Position numbers and translations under genes: made by a program. A stretch of DNA of 64,000 nt from Batkoa obscura (taxonomy: Eukaryota; Entomophthoromycota; Entomophthoromycetes; Entomophthorales; Batkoaceae): positions 434,001 to 498,000 of the forward strand of contig JASVEC010000012.1 in the NCBI GenBank assembly GCA_030770535.1, written 5' to 3'. The notes beneath the pieces are model-generated. The model ran no database searches and was not told the origin of the DNA. It saw only the letters and a program-made list of their open reading frames with translations. Shown piece by piece: positions 20,189-31,116 of this stretch. The number at the start of each line of letters is the position of its first letter. Position 1 is the stretch's first letter.

Positions 20189-21397
20189 ATGTACTTTACT
20201 AGAGTCTTGGTTTCCTACCTATTTACAACAGTAGTCTATTCCCAATTACACGAACCAGAAGAAGATTTCTCTTTAATCACCCTTGAATCTCTCCAAGTCA
20301 CTTCTAAGTTAACTATTGTCGAGGAAGTCGATGTCCGTGTGAATCCATCTGCTAGTCCTACCTCATTTCACTTTGCTCCTTTCAAATCCGTTTATTCATC
20401 TTACATCAATACAGAAGCCTCTGAGACTTATGAAACTTTCAATACAAAATCTAACTCTAAAGAGGTAGATATTGAAATTGACTCTAATATAAGGTATTCG
20501 GTGGTATTAAATCAAACTATTTTTGAAGATATAACTTACGGTCCCCAAGTTAAAGAACATGTTTTGAACTCTCATTTTAATAAAAAAAGTAGCAAGCTAT
20601 TTCAAAGTAATATAGTGATCAGCAGTGAGCTAGAGTCCAAACGTATTGCTAGATATGCTGGGGCTGCGTACTGTAGCGATGCTAATTTGAGACAATGGGT
20701 ATGTCACCATTGCCAGGTGCTTGGTAGCGCAGTTACCATAATTGATATATTCTATCATAAGGATACCAAAGGACGTGGCTTTATAGCGATTGATGATCAT
20801 AAAAGCCAGATTATTTTATCGTTTCGAGGAAGTAGTAATTTAAAGAATTGGATTACTAATTTGAATTTCCGTCAAATACATTATAACGTAAAGGATGGAG
20901 ATCCTAAAATGAAAGTCCATACTGGGTTTAAAAATGCGATTGATGCTTTATTTCCTTTATTTTCATCTAGAATTGAAAAATTACTTATTAAATATCCAGA
21001 TCACGCTTTGATCGTTACTGGTCATTCTTTAGGTGGTGCCTTAGCCAACTTAGCTACGATTGAATTACAGCAACATTTGAATTTGCCATGGGGAAGGATT
21101 CAATTATTTACTTATGGTTCCCCAAGAGTCGGAAATAAGGCTTTTGCTTTATGGTTAAATAGCAAATACCTTAGCTCTACAAGGGTTGTTTTTAATAGGG
21201 ACATTGTCCCCCACTTACCACCTAAAATTCTGGAATATGTTCATTACCAGAGAGAGTTACATATTTATAAGAATCGAGCTTACGTGTGTTCTGATGAAGC
21301 ATTAGAAGATGAAAAATGCTCTTTAGCCAGAGCCCCTATCCTTTCCATTAACGATCACTTAACTTATTGGGATGTACGATTAGGTGGTATTTGTTAA
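20189..21397 (+). CDS. Secreted class 3 (Rhizomucor-type) lipase
   Basis: About 402 residues from the chosen ATG (422 if the upstream ATG at 20129 is used). The chosen start gives a compact signal peptide, MYFTRVLVSYLFTTVVYSQL, and sits after a TATA box. A ~110-residue propeptide-like segment precedes the lipase_3 domain: FIAIDDHKSQIILSFRGSSN (oxyanion region), nucleophile elbow VTGHSLGGALANL (Ser ~280), FTYGSPRVGNKAFA, catalytic Asp in NRDIVPHLPP (~338), and catalytic His in NDHLTYWD (~390). Cysteines CSDANLRQWVCHHC and VCSDEALEDEKC suggest disulfides. This matches filamentous-fungus triacylglycerol lipases made as proenzymes. No intron. Substrate specificity cannot be read from sequence. 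Confidence 0.93.
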   Translation: MYFTRVLVSYLFTTVVYSQLHEPEEDFSLITLESLQVTSKLTIVEEVDVRVNPSASPTSFHFAPFKSVYSSYINTEASETYETFNTKSNSKEVDIEIDSNIRYSVVLNQTIFEDITYGPQVKEHVLNSHFNKKSSKLFQSNIVISSELESKRIARYAGAAYCSDANLRQWVCHHCQVLGSAVTIIDIFYHKDTKGRGFIAIDDHKSQIILSFRGSSNLKNWITNLNFRQIHYNVKDGDPKMKVHTGFKNAIDALFPLFSSRIEKLLIKYPDHALIVTGHSLGGALANLATIELQQHLNLPWGRIQLFTYGSPRVGNKAFALWLNSKYLSSTRVVFNRDIVPHLPPKILEYVHYQRELHIYKNRAYVCSDEALEDEKCSLARAPILSINDHLTYWDVRLGGIC

Positions 21398-22799
21398 GTT
21401 CTGTATATATTACCTATTATGCTACTATACCGATTTCGATTATACTATTTTACTTTTTTCAATAAATTTTTTAAACTTTATTTTTATTTTCAAAATCCCT
21501 TAAATTTTATTATGAACAAATTAATTTTCCCAGATTCAATTTTAAAGTTACAATAAATGCTTGGTAGTATCAAATGCGTCATTTTTTAGTTCTATTTAGG
21601 TTTAGCATCATTTAATTCAACCAAAGCAGCGACTGGAAGGGGAAATGATTTAATTTCAACTATATTAAAATGATGCAATAAATAAAATTGTATTACAAAT
21701 TTAATGGCATAAAAAGAGACAGAGTTTGAAATATTCGTAATTAGGTTTAGACCAATTCATGATTTCAAGATTAACAATCGATAAAAAGCTCTTATTCTTA
21801 CATTATATCTATAATTTTTCAAAAAAATCTGTGTATAATTTTGATAATTTTTTTTAATATAGGCAATATTTTAAAATGTCATTCTAAATATAGGAATTGA
21901 TTTATGATGATAAATTTTTTGAAATAAATGCTAATCACACTGGGGAGTCATTAACGCCTTGACAAAAACATAGCATATAATAATATTTTTATATTTTATA
22001 TATTCGTTTTTTAAGGTGTAACAGTTTTATTATAAAAAAGTTATAATGTTATGTTTATTATCATTAAACTACCTTGATCCTTTTTTATTCTAGTTTAAAA
22101 TCTATATAATACATTGAATAATCTTTTATTGTCCAACTTAACCCTTAATTGTTTCTAAACTTATTTTGGTTATATTGCTCAATTTTTATATAGATTTATA
22201 TGAAATTGTGACATTATAGCTTTAAGCAATATAACGTTTTATCTGATAAAAATATAGTTACAGTTTTTAAATATTTAAAGCTGATGTTAAAAATGTCTGT
22301 ACAAAATATCGTAATTCGTTTTTAAAAATTGTTATATATTCATAAATGCAACCAAATTTATATCAAATCCTTTTGGGGTATAGTACATCTCTATAGGCCT
22401 TGATTTTTTGTAATCGATACTTTTGATAGAATCATAAATTAAATTAAACATTTAGTTTATTCCAAATGTAATTGTATTGTATTTAAAGCTTTAATTGTAA
22501 GTGACTTTATTGGATCCTTGGTTTTCGCAGCTAAACCCCGTTGAGAGAATTACTTTGTATTTCCATATGGGGATGTATTTTTTTGTTAAAGAATTTTACT
22601 AACAATCTTTCTACTCAAATAGCCCTTAAAAAATGGAAAAAATAATGAAACCAAAAAAAACATCCCCATATGCAACATGTCTATAGTCAATAAGTTATAT
22701 TTATAATATTATATTGCCTTTGCTGTTTTAACTTATTAAAAATTATTTAAATCCGATTAAAACATAATTAGTGTTATAGAAATCCTTTTTATTAGTTTT
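21398..22799. other. Intergenic, 1.4 kb, with one miniature element
   Basis: AT-rich; the only recognisable content is the family A copy at 22568-22668. Confidence 0.55.
22568..22668 (+). mobile_element. Miniature TIR element (family A), copy 5
   Basis: Well-preserved 101-bp copy: TGGGGATGTATTTTTTTG ... TTTTACTAACAATCTTTCTA ... TAATGAAACC ... ACATCCCCA, with TA on each side. Sits 130 bp before the kelch pseudogene. Confidence 0.9.
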
Positions 22800-24124
22800 A
22801 TGAAACTTTTATTGCTGGTAATATTGTTTTTAAAGACCTTGAATGGCTCAAATTCCCCAGAGCTACTTGGAGCTAATGGGGAGATGATTTGTGATAGAAT
22901 GTATGTGTTTGGTGGAACTCTTAGATTAAAACTTGATATGAATGAAAATGAGAATATAGCTGAAAAACATTTGGATAGTGAGGTTTGTTATTTGGATCTG
23001 AAAGATGGTATGGACTTTAAAATCTAAAAAAAAGTGAGTATTTGATCTATTTAAAGATGATACTTTAAATACATTATTTAACTACAACATTGTTAAAATG
23101 AGCCATAGCTCAAAAAAGTTTTTAAATGTAGGAGGAATATTTACACCACTTGAAGGCATAGTAAAGATATTTAATAGTAAAACCAAAATTTGGAAAATCA
23201 ATTTTACTGGAAGTCGATTTATTAAAAATTTGGCCTTTACTACCTCAAATAGGCTTCTATCAGATTATGAACCTATTTCCTCAAGCTTAAATCAAAATGA
23301 TTTAAATACAAATGAGATAGTTTTATTTGATGGGAAATACTATCTCACCAATAAATCGGATGAAAACAGAGTTGAATACTCTTTTGATTTAATCGTTTAT
23401 GATACTAAAGATAATAAGTAGAAAACTGTTGGAGAAAGATTTCAAACATTTAATCAGTGATCATAGTTCAGTTATACTCAATGGGAGTTTAATAATATTT
23501 GGTGACAAAAATGTACTCTTGGGTGGACTTGTTAAATTCGATATTATAAGTTTTAACATCAAGGATGAGGGATAGTATAACCAAACCATAACAGGGGAAT
23601 ACCCAGGTGTACGTATAGGTTGTACGTCAAAAAAAGTTAACAATCTTGTTTATATACCAAGTGGTGCTGGTGATGAAGATGTTGAACATTATACAGATAG
23701 CTCACTATATATTCTAAATTTAGATACTATTACTTGAGAAAAGTACTACATACCTGGATTGGTTAGTTCTATGTCAAGTTACTTAAAGCACTATAATGGA
23801 TATCTTTTATATGGTTTTGGCTTACGTCCAGAACTTTATTCAAAAATGCAGATAATTAGCTTAAATAATTATACTTTAGTAAATCGATTACCTTCAGCAA
23901 AAGAGATAGAAGAATTAAGACCTAAAAATCAAATATTTGCTATTGTTGGCGGCTTAATTGATGAATTCATAGGGTCTATTGAATGTCCAAAATTCAACTT
24001 TAAGGATACTAAACCTAAATTTAATGCAACAGTAGAAATTAAACTAACACCGTGGAATTGTATGTCACAAGTACTAAAAGGTTGCTATGCTCATTTAAAT
24101 TTTTTATTAAAATATTTAAACTAA
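22800..24124 (+). pseudogene. Kelch-type membrane protein pseudogene
   Basis: Degenerate paralogue of the genes at 27745 and 31117. It keeps the signal peptide (MKLLLLVILFLKTLNGSNSP), ELLGANGEMI, MYVFGG, the GGIFTPLEG block and the SLYILNLDT/HYNGYLLYGFGLRP block. The frame is broken several times: a stop and frame change after residue ~75 (near 23025), another stop near 23419 with a shift after it, and stops near 23576 and 23736. The C-terminus diverges after the IVGG motif, so the transmembrane helix and acidic tail are lost. A patch at about 23788-23960 is almost identical in DNA to the intact neighbour although flanking parts are much more diverged. Confidence 0.85.
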
Positions 24125-24840
24125 ATTTATCATTGCTTTTGAAAATGGATTTAAGCTTAAAAATGAGCATTGACTTAAAAATATTATATTATATATATAC
24201 GAAATAAAACCTATGTAAATGTTATATAAAGTTTTATTTATTTTATTTCTAAAAAATAGCCTAAATTGTTTGAGATCGAAAATGTAATAAAATTTGATAA
24301 AGGAACTAAAATGATGATAGCAATATCAACATTAATAGTCTAAGATACATTTGGGTGGCCTTTAGTTAAACATCTGTAATTAAGTGATTTAAGATTCTTA
24401 TTTAACTATAAAGCAAAGTAAACATATTAGTTTTGAAAAATTTATAAAACAGCATCAAATTAAAATAATTGAAAATAAATGGACTACTGAGATAAAAATA
24501 AAAATAGTTGTGATATGTAGTAAATATAATAAAATGAATGGTAAAATCTGAGATGATAAATTTAGTAACTAAATAATTGTCTGAATCTTGAGAAAACATT
24601 AAATAATAGTGGCATAAAAAGACACATAGATAAATAAAAATGAAAGAAGATTCAAATGCAGATTTTACCATTGAAGATAATAAATAAATTAAAAATGGGG
24701 CTTTTGTTAACATTGAGTTGAAAGAAAGGGGGGAGATAAGAATGTGCAACATAATAAGAAAAAGGGGTCTATAGATTTGTTATACTAATCTTTCCCTTTT
24801 TGCTTTCGTTACTTCATTGGAATCAAATTTTAACTAGAGT
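24125..24840. other. Intergenic, 0.7 kb
   Basis: AT-rich spacer between two pseudogenes; nothing recognisable on either strand. Confidence 0.45.
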
Positions 24841-25172
24841 TTTTTAATACTGATTTAGATGTGTTTAAAGGCAGTGCTATTTTAAGCGTATTTGGAGTAT
24901 TAACTAGTTTATTAGTAAATATTCTTGCTCCTTTATATCCTGAATTTAATGATTCTTTTGGGCGTACTGAAATTTATCTTTATTGGTAATTATGTCATCT
25001 TTTAAGTGTAGTATTTCTTACTGTGGAAAACTCGTTCTTTGTTTTTTATGCTTGTTACTTTTTGTCTACTATTGGTTCCACTGGCGATGATGTTAGCAGA
25101 AGAATTTTAGTAGGATGATTTAACCCCATTAGAAAATAGAGCTATGTCTGATTCCATAGATTTGATACCATT

Positions 25173-25273
25173 TGGGGATGTTTTTTTTGGCTTCATCACT
25201 TTTTCCATCTTTTAGGCGCTATTTGAGCAAAAAAATTGTTAGTAGAATTCTTAAATACAAAAATACATCCCCA
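25173..25273 (-). mobile_element. Miniature TIR element (family A), copy 6
   Basis: Reverse copy (GGCTTCATCACTTTTTCCAT first, ACATCCCCA last) inserted in the transporter pseudogene. Confidence 0.9.
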
Positions 25274-26194
25274 TTTATTTCTAAAATTGGTCAACAATAA
25301 TCTTTTTTATAGTTCTAGCTAATGAAAATTTTGATTGGAGATGAAATTATATAGTTTCTGCTATTATATACATCGTTTGCATCTCACTATTTTCTGGAAT
25401 GATACCCTATCTATAACGTAAAGCTAAAAAGCAAATCATCACATTTATTAATATTAAATAACTAGATCTTAGCAAAAGGCTAAAAAATATTTATCGAGAG
25501 TTAGATCTGATTGGATTTACATAACTACAAGTGTGCTGGGATTTATATGATGGTTTTTGAAGTTAAAATAAATACTTGAAAAATGAATATCAAAACGTGA
25601 AAAGTCCCATAAAAATGTTGAATAGTATAAAAAATATTTTATACGTTTATTTTACTACAAAGCAATGAAACATGTTAAAAATATTAATATTTTAATTAAG
25701 GATATACTAAAATTTGTTTCCATGCTTGATTAATTTCCAGCTAAAAAACCGTTAAATTTTTAATTTTACACTAATTTTACACCAACTTATGTTAACTCAA
25801 AATTATAATATAAATAGTTTTTTTATATACAAAATCTTTTTATATATATTAAGATTGGTTTATCCAAATATATTTATTAGCAATAAAATTAGCATTATCC
25901 ACGCAACTATTGTAGTTTTGATTAAAAAAATAAGCTATATCAGTATTAAATACAAAACAATAGTACAAGCACGGTTTTTCATATACTAAATATTTTATTT
26001 TGCAGTTTTTTTTGATAGGAAGTATTCTGACTATGGGTTCAACTTTAGGTGGTAATAATTTTAAATTTTGGATATAAATCTAGTACTTTTTTCCATATAA
26101 ATATATTCTGTAATTTGGTATAATTATTTATATCTACTTTCGAGCCCGTTGGATTTTTAATATTGGGGCAATAATTGTTTTCCGAAGCTCTATA

Positions 26195-26294
26195 TGGGGA
26201 TGTATTTTTTTGTTTAAAAATTTCACTAACAATTCTTCCACTCAAATAGTGCTTAAAAAATGAAAAAAGTGACAAAACCAAAAAAAACACTCCC
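26195..26294 (+). mobile_element. Miniature TIR element (family A), copy 7
   Basis: Forward copy, 100 bp, TA-flanked, also inside the transporter pseudogene: TGGGGATGTATTTTTTTG, CACTAACAATTCTTCCACTC, closing ACACTCCCA. Confidence 0.9.
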
Positions 26295-27231
26295 ATACAA
26301 ATCCCTGCACACCTGTAGTTGCTAGGCTATTGTCGTTATTAACCCCATTTGATATTGCAGATACATTTGAGGATAGTTGAAGTAGTCAAGTTATGATAAC
26401 CTTAATTATCATTGGAGTTGTTTTGCCTATTGGGTTAATTGTTTGAAAATCTAAATACTATAAAACTCCATTAATCTCACTATTAATACCTGAAATCAAA
26501 AGGGCATCAGGTGCAACTTAAGTAATCTGCTTAACCTGAATAAATGCCGAAATAAACTGGTAACACTTTGCTTATATTTTTTGATCTTATATAAACTTAA
26601 TCTAACTTACACCTTGTTACTATTTAAGGGCTAACAAATAAAACACTTAATCTCAGCGTTGATTACAAGAGTTTTAATTTAAAATCTCTTAATTATAAAA
26701 AATTATTTATTGCGGATGTAGCACTAAATTGTGTAGGTTTAGGAACAATGATGTCAGCAAAGTTCGCTGATTCAAGTGGTTTATCAACCCATACCATCAA
26801 AGCGCTTTCTGGAATTGATAAAGCTATAACAGATATAGGTATAAATATAGCTTATCAAGTATTAATAGATCAAAAACATATGGCAATTACAGTTAGTGCT
26901 ATCCAAATAATAAAAGAAATTATTAGGGCTATTGAAAAGGCAATCGTTGGCACAACTTGGATCTAAATATTGTCCATATTGATTAAGCAGAGGGTTTAAA
27001 GAGAAATAGCTATGGAAGGAGCAACGGATCAAATAAACTATATTCCTTCACTACCATAAAATCAATTTAAGCAAGTCATTTCAGCTTATAGAAATGTATG
27101 AAGGAATTTTCACTTATATCTTGTACTTTAACAAAGTTTGCTTTGATAGTTAATATTTTTATGGTTAATCCAGTCAATGCCCATACTACTCAAAAAATCG
27201 ATGGGGAAATTAGTGAAGAGCATGAGGGTTA

Positions 27232-27744
27232 ATTTTACTAAAACAGATTATCTCAACATTGTAACATTTTATACTCTAGTTTTATTAAAATCACATTACT
27301 ATATCTTTACTTAAGAATAATATTTATCAAAATTTTAAAGGAATGTTCTTTAAATTTAAAAAAAGGAACACTCTTCCTTTAAATTATTCTTTATTTCTCA
27401 AGCTTACGATTTGAGTAAATTAATGATAAAATTATAATAAAAAACTTAGCCATATTAAGTGTTTTAATCTCTGAAAGTTGAAGCTATCAAGAGATTATAT
27501 ATAAATTCAAATAATTGAACTTGTACATAATCTGGGAGAGTAATTTATCCAACAAGACATTTATAAACGAACATAATTGCACACTTACTGTTCGAGATTA
27601 GATCTTTGTATTATTGTTTATAAAGTTCTACATAAAACATTCAAACATCCAATGAGCTACACTAATTTTTTAGATTAATCAAAATGTTCTTTTATTACAA
27701 ATGACATAAATATCAAAAAATAAAATAAAACTAATCACATCAAA
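27232..27744. other. Intergenic, 0.5 kb, kelch gene promoter
   Basis: Spacer between the transporter pseudogene and the first intact kelch gene. A short imperfect inverted repeat (GGAATGTTCTTTAAATTTAA and its partner) lies at about 27340-27390. Nothing else seen. Confidence 0.4.
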
Positions 27745-29115
27745 ATGTTTTTTTCAAATCTTTTAGAGTTATTATTTTTATATTTGCTATTTTTGAAGAG
27801 TCCAAACTGTTCAAATGTACCAGAAATTCTTGGAGCTAACGGTGATATTATTAATGATATGATGTATGTGTTCGGTGGTCTTAGTTTATCAAATTTTCCA
27901 GAAGATGGAAATATTGACGAAAGTAACTTGAATAGTGAGGTTTACTATATAGATCTCAGAAAAGGGATAGACCTCAATAACGATCAAGAAAAAAACTGGG
28001 AATTTGATTCGCTTATAGACCAACCTTTAACTGCGTTGCTCTATCATAGTGTTATTAAAAAGGGTAACAACTCGGAAGACCTTTTGATTATAGGAGGAAC
28101 ATTCACACCGCTCGAGGATAGTGTAAAAATATTTAATACCAAAACGAAAACATGGAAAGTCGATTATGCAGGAAGTCAGTTTATTAAGAATTTAAACTTC
28201 ACTAAATCAGGTAGTCATCCTTTAAATTATGGGCCCTTTGCATCAACTTTAACTCAAAACGATTTAAATCCAGATGAGCTGGTTTTATATGGTGGTGGAT
28301 ACGCTAATAAAAAAATGAAAGAAGAAGCTGGGGAAGGTATTTATCATGGTTTAGTTATCTACAATACTAAAGATGATAAATGGAGAACTGTTGGGGAGAA
28401 TATTCAATATTCAATTGGTACCCATAGTTCAGTTATACATAATGGAAACTTAATGCTATTCGGAGGTATAGATGCTCCCTCAAATGAATTTATTGAATTT
28501 AATACTATTATAAGTTTTAATATCAAAGATGAAAAATGGTATAATCAAACTACATCAGGCGAATTTCCAAGCATACGTTCTATTTTTGGCTTAAAAAAAG
28601 TCAACAATCTCGTTTATGTATTAGGTGGTACTGTTGATGAAAGTTTCCAAGAATTTGCAGACAGCTCATTATATGCTCTAAATTTAGATACTCTTACTTG
28701 GGAAAAGTATTATATACCAGAGCTTATTAGCTCTACTTCAGGATACTTAGAGCACTATAATGGATATCTTTTATATGGTTTTGGCTTACGTCCAGAACTT
28801 TATTCAAAAATGCAGATAATTAGCTTAAATAATTATACTTTAGTAAATCGATTACCTTCAGCAAAAGAGATAGAAGAGTTAAAACCTAAAAATCAAATAC
28901 CTGCTATTGTTGGTGGCTCAATCGGTGGATTCATAGGGCTTATGTTATTAATTGTTCTAATTTATTTTTTATGTAGGAAGTTCAAACAATACCGTATTGT
29001 GAAAAAAGTGCCTTTGGCTATTCCTGAACCAACACATAACAATACGGTGTTTATTATTAAAGATCCAAATTTTATGTTTGATGATGATGACCCTGAATTC
29101 AATGAGACACTATAA
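27745..29115 (+). CDS. Kelch-type single-pass membrane protein (copy 1)
   Basis: Intronless, 456 residues. Signal peptide (MFFSNLLELLFLYLLFLKSP, cleavage probably near NCSN), then a large ectodomain with six kelch-like blades marked by MMYVFGGLS, DLLIIGGTFTP, ELVLYGGGYA, NLMLFGGID, LVYVLGGTVDE and YLLYGFGLRP. A TM helix (~388-410, GGSIGGFIGLMLLIVLIYFL) is followed by a 46-residue cytoplasmic tail, basic near the membrane and acidic at the end (DDDDPEFNETL). It should be a type I surface or endomembrane protein with a beta-propeller outside; ligand unknown. Paralogues at 22800 (dead) and 31117 (intact) make a same-strand cluster. Tail motifs VKKVPLAIPEPTH and EFNETL are shared with the other intact copy, suggesting a conserved cytoplasmic partner. 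Confidence 0.88.
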   Translation: MFFSNLLELLFLYLLFLKSPNCSNVPEILGANGDIINDMMYVFGGLSLSNFPEDGNIDESNLNSEVYYIDLRKGIDLNNDQEKNWEFDSLIDQPLTALLYHSVIKKGNNSEDLLIIGGTFTPLEDSVKIFNTKTKTWKVDYAGSQFIKNLNFTKSGSHPLNYGPFASTLTQNDLNPDELVLYGGGYANKKMKEEAGEGIYHGLVIYNTKDDKWRTVGENIQYSIGTHSSVIHNGNLMLFGGIDAPSNEFIEFNTIISFNIKDEKWYNQTTSGEFPSIRSIFGLKKVNNLVYVLGGTVDESFQEFADSSLYALNLDTLTWEKYYIPELISSTSGYLEHYNGYLLYGFGLRPELYSKMQIISLNNYTLVNRLPSAKEIEELKPKNQIPAIVGGSIGGFIGLMLLIVLIYFLCRKFKQYRIVKKVPLAIPEPTHNNTVFIIKDPNFMFDDDDPEFNETL

Positions 29116-31116
29116 ATTAAAATGAAACTATGTATTTTTTCTATTACCATACTTTTTTAAAACTTTTAAACATCTAACTTAATTTGCTCAAAAAATATTT
29201 TAGAAATATTATTTTTATAAACAACTTTCAGTTTTTAGTTATTAGTTTTTAGGGCTAAATATTCTTGAAAATAAACGGTGCTAATATTGCTTGTAGATAT
29301 TTGAGAAATAAAGTGAAATAAAAGCTATGATTTTTAAGTTTTCTTTATCTTTATTCGGTTCCTTTAGCCATTTACCTTTTAATTCACAGTTATTGACATA
29401 TTTGCAGCATTGACGATTAATTAGGTTGCTATAACTTTAAAATCTTGAAAAATGCGTGAAATCGAGAATTAGCAGTGAGAGATGAGAGAAGAGAAAAGGA
29501 ATAAGAGAAAAGATATGCTATAATCGGAAGAGAAGTGAGTCCGTAGGAGCAGGGTTTAGACCTAACCAAGTTTAAGATAGCAAAATTATGTTATGTATTA
29601 TAAACTTGAAGCCAGAAGTGCAACAGGTCTTCAGTTTCTAAGGTAGAGGCTAAGAAAGAATTGACCAATAGTTTGATACAATAAACATGAATAGACTACA
29701 GGTCAAAAGCATAAATAAATGCTTAAAGAAAAGAGCAAAATATAAGAAGGCTTTAGAGAGTTAGGCATAAACTGGTAAGAAAGGGGTAAATGAAAAGGTG
29801 GACCATTATATGGGGATGTACTTTTGTGTTTGAGAATTCTATTAGCAATTTTTTCGCTCAAACAGCGCTTAAAAGATGGAAAAAGTGATGAAGCCAAAAA
29901 AAACACCCTCATATCTTAGAATGGGATTTTATAATGTTTAACTATATATATAAGCGTTTGCAGTTAATATTAAAATCAGTGATTTTGAAATTGTTAAGAT
30001 TATATGACATTACAGCGCTTTAGTAATGAAGCGATTCAATGCTTAATCTAATAATAACTAAGACACATTGATAGATGAGCTTTAAGTTTATATCTGATGA
30101 TTTTGATGTAGCTTGTTCTAGAGAATCTTGTTTTTAAAATTAAATTTTTAAAGAGAACCGTAAGTAAATGAAAAGCTGACTGTTTATAATTTAATTAATA
30201 TCGTATCTAGGACAGCAGCTATTGATGAGTTTATTTAACACTTGATGTTTACAATGGAAATTTCATAGACATTTTAAAAAAATTCAAAACCTTCAATAGC
30301 TATATAGGCTGTCCTTATTTTTACAATAAGCTGAAATGCTCTTGCCCTTTAAGTAACTCTCCAACTGATTCAGAGTAACTATCTTTTTTAGTTTTGAAAA
30401 GACAAATGTTAAATTGAAATTCAGACTGTATAGTCATTTATTTCAATAATAAAGTTCAAACCAAAATTGGAATTGAAAATTTAATTAAAATTATTGATAA
30501 GAATTTTATAAGATAAAAATAATCAATTTCTGGAATAGTTACAATAACAAAGCAAAAATTTTAAAATTGAGCTAAATGGCACATGCAAGTAAAAGACGAG
30601 ACTCCAGTATAAGATGCCCTTGACTATTCTGAACACCTTTCTTTTTGAACTTTTTTAAGAATATCTTAAGCATTTTTCTTTTTGAAATTAAGCTTGATTT
30701 TAGATAAATCTGTAAAATTCACTATAGCATAAGTAGTCTATTGAAGCATCCTTTTTTATACATATGTATAGCTTAGATAATACTAAATGACTTTTAATAA
30801 GACCTCGAATTAAAAAAATTAAAAAATTATAACAAAAGGCTAAGTGAAATATTTATTATGTAATATAAGAAGTATTGTAATTTTTTAAGAATAATTATGT
30901 TATATTCTTATAAAAGTTGTCATATCTTTTACTAAAAACTATTATTTAAACTATTTTACTTTTAAACCGGTGCTTTTAATTAAGAATATTACAGCTTGTT
31001 ATATCAAATAGACCTAAGATGAGTTATTTCGAACCACTACTTCATAAAATAAGCATTGCAGTTACTGTGAGCTGAAGATTAATATTTATAAGTTAAAAGC
31101 CTCAAATTTAAGCTTA
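29116..31116. other. Intergenic, 2.0 kb, with one miniature element
   Basis: Contains the family A copy at 29811-29912. A purine-rich stretch (GAGAGATGAGAGAAGAGAAA-like) lies at about 29475-29540. No gene recognised. Confidence 0.5.
29811..29912 (+). mobile_element. Miniature TIR element (family A), copy 8
   Basis: Forward copy, 102 bp, TA-flanked: TGGGGATGTACTTTTGTG, core CGCTCAAACAGCGC, GTGATGAAGCC and closing ACACCCTCA. Confidence 0.88.

Larger units (their letters stand above)
24841..27231 (+). pseudogene. Siderophore/iron MFS transporter pseudogene (ARN/Sit1-like)
   Basis: Translated pieces in shifting frames line up in order with fungal siderophore-iron symporters: FKGSAILSVFGVLTSLLVN and NDSFGRTEIYLYW (24862-24990), FYACYFLSTIGSTGDDVSRR then a LTPLENRAMSD-like segment (25050-25150), LDLIGFT-LQVCWDL (25505-25550), TPFDIADTFEDS, VMITLIIIGVVLPIGLIV, YKTPLI-LLIPEIKRASGAT (26340-26520), then SGIDKAITDIGINIAYQVLI, QKHMAITVSAIQIIKEIIRA (26800-26960) and a hydrophilic tail ending EEHEG. 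Many stop codons and frame changes occur. Two family A miniature elements sit inside (25173-25273 and 26195-26294), and about 450 bp of unrelated AT-rich sequence lies near 25570-26000. In live homologues this 12-14-TM proton symporter imports ferric siderophores. The family call rests on remembered motif order. Confidence 0.7.

Noticed and set aside
24402-24752. 116-codon minus-strand hydrophobic frame
   Set aside because: Phe/Ile/Leu/Tyr-rich as expected for a chance frame in AT-rich DNA; no family features or splice context.
26045-26296. Minus-strand frame over miniature copy 7
   Set aside because: The same frame recurs over copy 8 at 29811 because the element sequence itself is open there; no conserved protein.
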